Source of the DNA: an uncultured Rothia sp.
GTDB taxonomy: Bacteria; Actinomycetota; Actinomycetes; Actinomycetales; Micrococcaceae
Assembly (NCBI GenBank): GCA_937935205.1
Contig: CALGXU010000087.1
Span: 1-12,799 of the forward strand
DNA: 12,799 nt
Direction: 5' to 3'
Shown here one piece after another: positions 1 through 5,549 of the stretch. How positions within the stretch are numbered: the stretch's first letter is position 1; each line of letters begins with the position of its first letter. Under the pieces are notes generated by a model. It did no database searches. It was given only the letters and a program-made list of their open reading frames with translations, and had not been told where the DNA came from. The position numbers and the translations under genes were made by a program.

Positions 1-19
1 CGTCATATTTGCCATTTTA

Positions 20-38
20 TTAGGATAACCTGATATAT
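20..38 (+). promoter_or_regulatory. Candidate DtxR/IdeR iron box
   Basis: The 19 bases agree at 13 positions, by hand count, with the actinobacterial DtxR/IdeR consensus TTAGGTTAGCCTAACCTAA. The left half (TTAGG..TA.CCT) is nearly intact and the right half is degraded. A TTGCCA hexamer at 9-14 could be a -35 element, with weak -10 candidates at 34-39 or 47-52, so bound regulator would cover the promoter. The site lies 92 bases upstream of an iron-type ABC permease gene, which is the expected place. Iron-dependent repression of the operon is inference. Confidence 0.4.
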
Positions 39-94
39 GCATATGCGATACTTAAGAATCATCTATTGATACGTTAATCATCCTCCGCCCATCC

Positions 95-111
95 GGGAGC
101 ACACCGCTCCC
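95..111 (+). promoter_or_regulatory. Leader hairpin before the first permease gene
   Basis: GGGAGC and GCTCCC form a perfect 6-bp stem with a 5-base loop. The hairpin ends 18 bases before the ATG at 130, just ahead of a short, weak ribosome site (AAGG at 123-126, only three bases from the ATG). A hairpin here could tune translation of the operon. Nothing marks it as a known riboswitch. Confidence 0.3.
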
Positions 112-129
112 CCACCACCTCCAAGGCAT

Positions 130-1431
130 ATGACCCAACAGACCACCTCTTCCGGCCCCGCCGTCAGCGAAGGCTCCACCGTCAGCGCTGCTTCCCTAGC
201 GAAAATCCGTGCTCTCTCCGCTTCTTCGGACGCCGTATCCGGCGCCTCCTCGAACGGTCAGGGCGGCAAGTCCATCTCGCGTCTGGCAGTTGCGCTCATC
301 ATTGGCGGCGTTCTGCTGGTGCTGCTCTGCGCCGTGTCGTTTGCGGTGGGTTCGCGCATGTTCGCCCTGGACCGCTCGATTGATGGTTTCCTCCACCCGG
401 AGGCGAACACCATCGAGTCGAAGCTGATTTGGGCGAAGCGTGCCCCGCGTACCGCCGCGGCGCTACTGGTGGGTGCCGCGTTGGCGGTGTCGGGTGTGCT
501 CATGCAGGCGTTGAGCCGTAACCCGCTGGCTGAGCCGGGCCTGCTGGGTGTGAACTCGGGTGCTGCCGCCTCCGTGGTGGTGGGTGTGGGCGTTTTTGGG
601 GTGTCGTCCCCGTTCGTTCAGCTGTGGCTGGCGCTACTGGGTTCGGGTCTGGCGGCGGCGCTGGTGTTCGTCATGGGCCTGGTGGATTCTAAGCCGAACC
701 TGGATTCGACGGCGCGTCTGGTGCTGACGGGTGTGGCGGTGAATGCCTGCCTGGGCACGATTACCGGTATTATCACGATGTTTAATTCGAAGGCTTTTGA
801 TTCGCACCGCTTCTGGGTGGTGGGTTCGCTGGAGAACCGCACCTTTGAGCAGGTGCTCTCGGCGCTGCCCTTTGTGGCGTTGGGTCTGGTGCTGTCGTTC
901 ATGCTGATTGGTCCCCTGGGTGCCCTGGCGCTCGGTGAGGATGCGGCAGCCGGCCTGGGTGTGCCGGTGACGATGGTACGTGGCGCGACGATTATTGCGA
1001 TTATGGCGCTGTGTGGTGCGGCGACCGCGATTGCGGGTCCGATTGGTTTTGTGGGCCTGGTCGTGCCGCACGTGGTGCGCCTGCTGGTGGGTTCCGATAT
1101 TGCGCGCGTGCTGCCGCTATCGCTGGTGTACGGCCCGGTGTTGGTGCTTGCCGCCGATATTTTGGGTCGCATTCTGGTCATGCCCAGTGAGCTTGAGGTG
1201 GGTATTGTGACCGCCTTTATTGGTGCCCCGGTACTGATGGTTCTGGTGCTGCGTTTGAGCACCGGTGCGCGCGGTGCGAAGAAGAGCCGCATGGGTTCGA
1301 AGGCGCAGGCGCACGATGAGTCGGGTCCGGCTCATGTGTCGGAGCACGGTCCGCATCGTGCTCACCGCCCTGTTCTGCACGATTCATCTGGTTCGGGTTC
1401 GTCTGGTTCGACTGACGTATCTGGTTCGTAG
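130..1431 (+). CDS. FecCD-family ABC permease, siderophore/haem importer subunit 1
   Basis: This is an inner-membrane permease of the BtuC/FepD/FhuB family, which imports ferric siderophores, haem or cobalamin together with a partner permease, an ATPase and a lipoprotein binding protein. Family marks are clear. Residues 121-144 carry the SGVLMQ..SRNPLAEP..LGVNSGA signature, and residues 303-314 (GPIGFVGLVVPH) form the cytoplasmic coupling loop that contacts the ATPase. About nine hydrophobic segments run from residue 52 to 375. The protein is longer than usual (433 aa against roughly 330-350). It has a Ser/Ala-rich N-terminal extension of about 50 residues and a hydrophilic C-terminal tail (378-433), rich first in His and then in Ser/Gly. 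The second permease gene starts 25 bp downstream, so the two are almost certainly co-transcribed. The exact substrate cannot be read. A start downstream of 130 is possible but none is clearly better. Confidence 0.9.
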   Translation: MTQQTTSSGPAVSEGSTVSAASLAKIRALSASSDAVSGASSNGQGGKSISRLAVALIIGGVLLVLLCAVSFAVGSRMFALDRSIDGFLHPEANTIESKLIWAKRAPRTAAALLVGAALAVSGVLMQALSRNPLAEPGLLGVNSGAAASVVVGVGVFGVSSPFVQLWLALLGSGLAAALVFVMGLVDSKPNLDSTARLVLTGVAVNACLGTITGIITMFNSKAFDSHRFWVVGSLENRTFEQVLSALPFVALGLVLSFMLIGPLGALALGEDAAAGLGVPVTMVRGATIIAIMALCGAATAIAGPIGFVGLVVPHVVRLLVGSDIARVLPLSLVYGPVLVLAADILGRILVMPSELEVGIVTAFIGAPVLMVLVLRLSTGARGAKKSRMGSKAQAHDESGPAHVSEHGPHRAHRPVLHDSSGSGSSGSTDVSGS

Positions 1432-1456
1432 GTCCCGGTTTCTGAGAGGTTTTATT

Positions 1457-2494
1457 GTGAGCGTTGTGTCTCGTTCTGTAGCCGGTTCTGTGCGTATTCC
1501 GGGGCGTTACCGCACCCCTATTCCGCGTACCCTGCTGGTGGTGGCGGTGCTTGTGGCGGCGGCGGTCGCCTCCCTGGTGTTTGGTAGCTATCAGATGAGC
1601 CCTGATCAGGTGTTTCGCCTGATTTTTCAGGGTGAGGGCACGGAGATTGAGCGTCAGCTGGTGCTCAACCAGCGTCTGCCGCGTATGCTTGCCGCCGTGG
1701 TGGTGGGTGCGGCTTTGGGCTTGTCGGGCGCTATTTTTCAGTCGGTTTCCCGTAATGCTCTGGGTTCGCCGGATATTATCGGTTTCACGGTGGGTTCGGC
1801 GACCGGTGCCCTGTCGGTGGTGCTAATCGGGTCGGTGAGTTCTACCGGCGTGGGTATGGGCATGGGCGCTATTATTGGCGGTTTTGCCACGGCGGCTGTG
1901 GTGATGCTTCTGGCGGGTGCGCGCGGTGGCGCGACAATGGGTCAGAAGATGGTGCTGATCGGTATTGCGGTGAGTGCGATGCTCAGTTCCGTGAATGATT
2001 ACCTGATTACGCGCGGTGATTTGGAGAAGGCGGAGGCGGCGAAGACCTGGCAGCACGGTTCACTGAATGCGCTGTCGTGGAATCAGATGTCGGTGCAGGC
2101 GGTGCTGCTGCTGGTGGCTATTCCGCTGGTTCTGTTGTTGACGCGCCGCCTGCGCGTCCTGGAGCTCGGCGACGATTTGGCGGCGGGTTTGGGTCTGCCG
2201 GTGAAGAAGACCGTGAACACGCTGGTGGCGGCCGCCGTGCTCCTGGTGGCTGTGGCGATTTCTGTTGCGGGTCCGATTGGTTTCTTGGCGCTGGTCGCCC
2301 CGCAGATTGCGCGTCGCCTGTGGAATACTCCGGGTACGGCGATGTGGCATTCGGCGCTTCTGGGTTCGGTGATTTTGGTGCTGGCTGATTTTGTGTCGGC
2401 TCGTGCATTGGCGCCGTTCCAGATTCCGGTGGGCCTGGTGACGGGTGCGCTGGGTGGCGTGTACATGCTGTGGCTGCTGTACCGTCAGCGCTAG
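1457..2494 (+). CDS. FecCD-family ABC permease, siderophore/haem importer subunit 2
   Basis: This is the second permease of the pair, expected to form a heterodimeric channel with the preceding product. The open frame extends back to 1265 inside the upstream gene. The start is placed at GTG 1457 because GAGAGG (1444-1449) lies 7 bases before it and the resulting 345-aa protein has the usual family length. Residues 90-113 (SGAIFQSVSRNALGSPDIIGFTVGS) and 272-286 (GPIGFLALVAPQIAR) match the family signature and the ATPase-coupling loop. TM1 is near residues 25-43, and several more segments follow to the C-terminus. The gene lies 25 bp after the first permease and is followed by a strong terminator at 2521, so no ATPase gene follows in the same transcript. 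The ligand is unknown; iron-siderophore is favoured by family and by the upstream iron box. Confidence 0.9.
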   Translation: MSVVSRSVAGSVRIPGRYRTPIPRTLLVVAVLVAAAVASLVFGSYQMSPDQVFRLIFQGEGTEIERQLVLNQRLPRMLAAVVVGAALGLSGAIFQSVSRNALGSPDIIGFTVGSATGALSVVLIGSVSSTGVGMGMGAIIGGFATAAVVMLLAGARGGATMGQKMVLIGIAVSAMLSSVNDYLITRGDLEKAEAAKTWQHGSLNALSWNQMSVQAVLLLVAIPLVLLLTRRLRVLELGDDLAAGLGLPVKKTVNTLVAAAVLLVAVAISVAGPIGFLALVAPQIARRLWNTPGTAMWHSALLGSVILVLADFVSARALAPFQIPVGLVTGALGGVYMLWLLYRQR

Positions 2495-2520
2495 TTGCGC
2501 CGCTTGATTCGGTATGAGTG

Positions 2521-2555
2521 ACCGGGTGTTCCCGACTGTGGGAGCACCCGGTTTT
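2521..2555 (+). terminator. Rho-independent terminator of the permease operon
   Basis: ACCGGGTG (2521-2528) pairs perfectly with CACCCGGT (2545-2552). Inside that, TCCC pairs with GGGA after one G-T wobble, giving a 13-bp stem with a 6-base loop. TTTT at 2552-2555 and a T-rich stretch follow. It lies 26 bases after the stop of the second permease. Confidence 0.85.
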
Positions 2556-2616
2556 CTCTGTTTCACGGGGTTTCGCTGGGTTTTACGGGTGGTTTCAGAA
2601 TTTTTCAGATTTTTCC

Positions 2617-2646
2617 CAGTTTTACCCCGGGGTAGATTAAAAACTG
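2617..2646. repeat. Nested inverted repeat upstream of the 227-aa gene
   Basis: A perfect 12-bp palindrome, TACCCCGGGGTA (2623-2634), sits inside outer arms CAGTTTT (2617-2623) and AAAACTG (2640-2646). The outer arms are perfectly complementary, with a 6-base offset on the right side. TAGATT (2633-2638) could serve as a weak -10 element, so the repeat may be an operator. A second weak -10 candidate is TAGAGT at 2670-2675. The remainder of 2495-2768 holds the terminator and two leader hairpins and no gene. Confidence 0.4.
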
Positions 2647-2681
2647 CTTATCGTGTCAGGGGTCGCTCATAGAGTGTAGGT

Positions 2682-2739
2682 GTTGGAAGGGACGATCCTT
2701 CCGACCGGGCACGCCGTCTCCTGCGGTGTTGCCGCTAGG
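2682..2739 (+). promoter_or_regulatory. Two leader hairpins before the 227-aa gene
   Basis: The first hairpin is GTTGGAAGG (2682-2690) paired with CCTTCCGAC (2697-2705), 9 bp with one G-T wobble and a 6-base loop. The second has stem GCGG/CCGC (2723-2726 and 2732-2735), extended by CCT/AGG around one bulged T. They stand 17-64 bases ahead of a strong ribosome site (GGAAGGA, 2756-2762). They may be a structured 5' leader. No known riboswitch class is recognised. Confidence 0.35.
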
Positions 2740-2768
2740 TTGATTCAGCATCTACGGAAGGAACGGTC

Positions 2769-3452
2769 ATGGACAACACCACTCACGAGAGCCAGTACGC
2801 AAACGCAGAGATTTCCTGCACCGCCGATGAGCAGCTGTGCCGTGATGCAGAGTTCAACCTGCTGATGCAGGCGGGCACCATCGTCCGTATGGAGCGTTTC
2901 AACGTGGAGGAGCTCCGCGGCGTTCTGGAGCAGCTGGTGGCTGACGGTTCGTGCTTCCGCACCGCGCCGGCGTCCTCGACCATGGACCGCGTGATGCGTC
3001 ACCTGACTCAGGGTGCTTCCGGTTACGAGGCGAACCTGGCTGAGCTGCGTGCGGCGGCGCAGAACGCTCTGCTGTTCGTGTTCCCCCTGGAGAAGGACCT
3101 GGAGATGTGCCTGCGCTTTGAGCGTGTGCAGGGTACCGGTCTGGCGTTGACTCGCCTGGGTGTGAGCCCGGTCAATGGTGACCTGTGGACTCAGCACTGG
3201 GCGATGCGCGCGCTGGAGTGCACCGGCGGCGTGTTTGCGGTGGAGTCCGCTCCGGGTGCCTGCAATTTTGAGCTACGCCGCGAGATGTTCTACGCGATGC
3301 TGTCGCTGGTTCACTTGTCGACTTTGGGTCTGTCGGCTGAGCCGGAGGACTTCTACATGTTTGCCGATTCGGAGGCTGTGTGTAAGAAGTTCAAGCGTGA
3401 GCGTCGTGATTGCCGCCGCGCTATGCGTGCCCAGTACGACCGCGCCGCATAA
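2769..3452 (+). CDS. Unrecognised 227-aa soluble protein, cysteine-containing
   Basis: I do not recognise this protein. It starts at an ATG preceded by a near-ideal ribosome site (GGAAGGA, 2756-2762), and its codon use matches the neighbouring housekeeping-like genes, so it is very likely real. It has no signal peptide and no convincing membrane segment, so a cytoplasmic location is inferred. It holds eight cysteines (residues 17, 24, 62, 114, 151, 165, 205, 215), without a CxxC pair. Residues 40-62 look like an amphipathic helix, and the C-terminus (205-222) is a basic helix (KKFKRERRDCRRAMR) that could bind nucleic acid or acidic partners. The gene has its own leader with hairpins and converges on corA. 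Its TAA stop lies inside a long inverted repeat. A lineage-specific hypothetical protein is the safest label. Confidence 0.8.
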   Translation: MDNTTHESQYANAEISCTADEQLCRDAEFNLLMQAGTIVRMERFNVEELRGVLEQLVADGSCFRTAPASSTMDRVMRHLTQGASGYEANLAELRAAAQNALLFVFPLEKDLEMCLRFERVQGTGLALTRLGVSPVNGDLWTQHWAMRALECTGGVFAVESAPGACNFELRREMFYAMLSLVHLSTLGLSAEPEDFYMFADSEAVCKKFKRERRDCRRAMRAQYDRAA

Positions 3453-3485
3453 GGTATATCGTGTATGCCTTATGCGGCATACGCG
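3444..3485. terminator. Overlapping inverted repeats between convergent genes
   Basis: Stem A pairs GCCGCATAAGG (3444-3454) with CCTTATGCGGC (3468-3478), 11 perfect bp that can continue inward with wobbles to a tiny loop. Stem B pairs CGTGTATGCC (3460-3469) with GGCATACGCG (3476-3485), 10 bp with one wobble. A and B share bases and exclude each other. The TAA stop of the upstream gene lies in the left arm of A. No T-run follows on either strand, so this is an atypical bidirectional terminator at best. The corA stop is 5 bases away. Confidence 0.5.
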
Positions 3486-3489
3486 CATA

Positions 3490-4527
3490 TCAGAGCCATT
3501 TATTCTTCTTGAAGAACCAGTAGAGGAGCAGGCAGGAACCCACCATGAGCAGCAGCGCGGCGGGGTAGCCGAACTCCCATTTGAGTTCGGGCATGACCTC
3601 AAAGTTCATGCCGTACACGGAGCCAACGATGGTGGGAACCATGAGTAGCGCCGCGTAGGCGGAGATTTTCTTGGTGTCGTCGTTCTGCTGCTGACCGAGC
3701 AGGGTGTCGTGCACGCGCAGGGCGTTTTCGAGGGAGCTGCGAAGGTCTTCGAGGCGTTCTTTTGTTTGGGTTACGTGGTCGAGCACGTTGCGGAATTGCC
3801 GGGCGAGTTCGACTGCTTCTTCGTTCTTTTCTTCGTCGGATGCGTCCGGGTAGGGTGAGGGGTCGAGCGCACCGGTGCGCAGCCCTTCGATGATGCGGCC
3901 GATCATGGATTCGAGGGGACGGCAGGCACGCTGAAAGTCGATGACCTGGTTGAGCAGCTCGTAGATGCGCTGTGCGAGGGAGGTGGCGTCTCGCCGCTCG
4001 CTGGTGGAGAAGAGGATGTCTTCGATTTCGTCGCTGTCGTTTTCGAGGCCGTCAAGCACGGGTGCGTACCCGTCGACGGTGCTGTCGAGGATGCGGTGTA
4101 GCAGTCGGGCGGGGGATGCGTCGGGGGTGGCGTAGAGCAGGTTGAACTGGTCGTTGATGCTGCGGTTGCTGCGCTGTTCGTCGCGGACGAGCACGAGGGT
4201 GTAGCGGGGGCCGGTGAAGAGGTGCAGTTCGCTCAGGCGCACTTCTTCTTCTTTGTCGAGGTAGATGGCGGGGCGGATGACGGTGAAGAGGGAGTCGCCG
4301 TATCGTTCTAGTTTGGCGCGCTGGTGGCCTCGTCCGGCGTCTTCGATGGCGAGTTCGTGCAGGTTGAAGGTTTCTTGCAGGCGGTGCAATTCGTGGATGC
4401 CGGTGTTGGCGTATCCGAGGGCTACAGCGGTGTTGGGTGAGGTGTAGGCGTTGAGGGTTTCTTCTTCGGGCGCGCCCACGCGGATGCGGTCGCGGCTGGG
4501 GTAGATGGCTCCGGTAATGTAGGTCAT
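3490..4527 (-). CDS. corA: CorA-family Mg2+/Co2+ channel
   Basis: CorA proteins are homopentameric channels that admit Mg2+, and also Co2+ or Ni2+, across the cytoplasmic membrane. The diagnostic YGMNF motif (GMN at residues 306-308) sits at the end of TM1 (about 287-304). A short outer loop containing MPEL follows, then TM2 (about 321-338) and the usual basic C-terminus (KKNKWL). Residues 1-285 form the long cytosolic funnel domain, with acidic helices and an extended stalk helix. At 345 aa the length is in the family range. The start is fixed by AGAGGAGG placed about 6 bases before the ATG. The gene stands alone, convergent with the 227-aa gene. Mg2+ is the likely main substrate, but CorA-type proteins can also act as exporters, so direction is not certain. 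Confidence 0.95.
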   Translation of the reverse strand: MTYITGAIYPSRDRIRVGAPEEETLNAYTSPNTAVALGYANTGIHELHRLQETFNLHELAIEDAGRGHQRAKLERYGDSLFTVIRPAIYLDKEEEVRLSELHLFTGPRYTLVLVRDEQRSNRSINDQFNLLYATPDASPARLLHRILDSTVDGYAPVLDGLENDSDEIEDILFSTSERRDATSLAQRIYELLNQVIDFQRACRPLESMIGRIIEGLRTGALDPSPYPDASDEEKNEEAVELARQFRNVLDHVTQTKERLEDLRSSLENALRVHDTLLGQQQNDDTKKISAYAALLMVPTIVGSVYGMNFEVMPELKWEFGYPAALLLMVGSCLLLYWFFKKNKWL

Positions 4528-4551
4528 CGTTGTCCTCCTCTGAACGCTGTG

Positions 4552-4570
4552 GCGCCCCGTGTGTGGGCGC
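4552..4570 (-). promoter_or_regulatory. Leader hairpin of corA
   Basis: GCGCCC and GGGCGC form a perfect 6-bp stem with a 7-base loop, 25-43 bases upstream of the corA start and just before its ribosome site. If transcription begins near 4571, this hairpin is the very 5' end of the message and may stabilise it. It is not recognisable as an M-box riboswitch, which would be much larger. Confidence 0.3.
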
Positions 4571-4577
4571 TCTTTCC

Positions 4578-4606
4578 AGCATACGGTATGCGCCCCGCTC
4601 GGTCAC
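4578..4606 (-). promoter_or_regulatory. Candidate corA promoter with overlapping inverted repeat
   Basis: On the minus strand, GTGACC (complement of 4601-4606, 4 of 6 to TTGACA) and TATGCT (complement of 4578-4583, 4 of 6 to TATAAT) are spaced 17 bases apart. The inverted repeat GCATAC-G-GTATGC (4579-4591) overlaps the -10 element and could be an operator. The predicted transcript start is about 45 bases before the ATG. Confidence 0.35.
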
Positions 4607-4788
4607 TTATGCAGGTTCAGAGGCGTTGGGGGCTGGGGTATTGAGGTGAGTCTTGGATTTTCTTTTTAAGATATCTGGGGGTTGTAGAGTTTCAACCTTC
4701 CCTTGAGGGCTAAGAAAGACTAGACTTCTAGTTAATAAGACTGGGATTGTCTTAGAACCAACCACTATTTTCTTTTAAGGAACCAACG

Positions 4789-5493
4789 ATGCTGTTGAAA
4801 CCATTTGTGAAGGGTGCGGCGTGTACTTTTGCCGCCGCTTCTCTCTTGTTGTCTGCGGTGGTACCTGCTTCTGCAGCGCAATTGCACCCTAAGACTTTTT
4901 CTCCTTTTCCGGGTGATGAACTGGAAGTTACTTGCATTAATGAATCTGAGTACAATACCCCGGGTGATTACCAGGATAAGGTAATTGCTTGGGCGGAGTG
5001 TACTGGACTTATTACTCACGGCCGCCGTCTTTATCTTCAGAAGAATAAGAATGCTCCCCAGCCTGCGATGACTCGTGGGCAGCTTCTTGAGTTTCTGTAC
5101 CATGTGAAGGGCAGGCCCGTGGTTAAGGACCTTCCTGCTACGTCGCCGTACAGCGATATTTCGGTCGATGACCCGCACTACCCTATTGCTATCTGGGCTA
5201 CTCGTGAAGGTATCAGCAGCGGATGGGGAGACGGCAAATTCCATTACGACGCCACCGCATACATTGATACTGCGCTCATTTTCCTTTATCGAATGCACGG
5301 TAAGCCGACGGTCAACCTTACCCCCATCCCCGAAGAATACGCACATTGCGTTAAAGAAAATAGCGACATGCACAAGGCACGTAGCTGGTATGGTTCACCA
5401 AACATGAGCTGTGGGTATATCGATAATGATGAAGTTACTTTTTCAGATATTCTATATACCCTCTACAGATTGGATTTGATGGGAATCTTATAG
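4789..5493 (+). CDS. Secreted SLH-repeat protein
   Basis: This is an exported protein built from S-layer-homology repeats. It has a basic N-terminus, a hydrophobic core (about 9-26) and a signal-peptidase site near ASAA (27-30). Repeat 1 covers about 56-110 and ends in MTRGQLLEFLYHVKGRP. Repeat 2 (about 119-173) is the best preserved, with YSDI, AIWATREGI..GWGDGKF and FLYRMHGKP. Repeat 3 (about 181-232) is worn down, keeping only the alternating aromatic/leucine end. SLH repeats usually bind pyruvylated wall polymers and hold proteins at the surface. Here there is no other domain, so the protein is a bare SLH unit. The mature part has four cysteines (49, 71, 187, 208) that could form two disulphides. 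AAGGA (4777-4781) precedes the ATG. Its composition is more A+T-rich than the genes to either side of the segment. Function beyond wall association is not visible. Confidence 0.85.
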   Translation: MLLKPFVKGAACTFAAASLLLSAVVPASAAQLHPKTFSPFPGDELEVTCINESEYNTPGDYQDKVIAWAECTGLITHGRRLYLQKNKNAPQPAMTRGQLLEFLYHVKGRPVVKDLPATSPYSDISVDDPHYPIAIWATREGISSGWGDGKFHYDATAYIDTALIFLYRMHGKPTVNLTPIPEEYAHCVKENSDMHKARSWYGSPNMSCGYIDNDEVTFSDILYTLYRLDLMGIL

Positions 5494-5498
5494 AATAT

Positions 5499-5542
5499 TT
5501 TGGGGCTCTATATCAATACTGATATTGATATAGAGCCCCAAA
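5499..5542. terminator. Perfect 20-bp hairpin, shared terminator of two convergent genes
   Basis: Bases 5499-5518 and 5523-5542 are perfect reverse complements (20 bp) around a CTGA loop. The stem begins TTTGGGGCTC and ends with the matching GAGCCCCAAA, so either strand gives a G+C-rich stem. The hairpin is 5 bases after the SLH gene stop and 7 bases beyond the end of the beta-helix gene. A T-rich stretch (TGTTTATTT) follows on the plus strand. It most likely terminates both transcripts. Confidence 0.85.
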
Positions 5543-5549
5543 TGTTTAT

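Noticed and set aside
618..1292. A 224-codon open frame opposite the first permease
   Set aside because: Antisense shadow with Arg/Thr/Pro-rich nonsense composition, while the sense frame has clear family motifs.
1265..1456. Upstream extension of the second permease frame
   Set aside because: It overlaps the first permease, is Arg-rich out-of-frame sequence, and GTG 1457 has a ribosome site and gives the normal family length.
4765..5373. A 202-codon minus-strand frame across the SLH gene
   Set aside because: The plus-strand frame has a signal peptide and SLH repeats. The minus frame shows no domain and no start signal.
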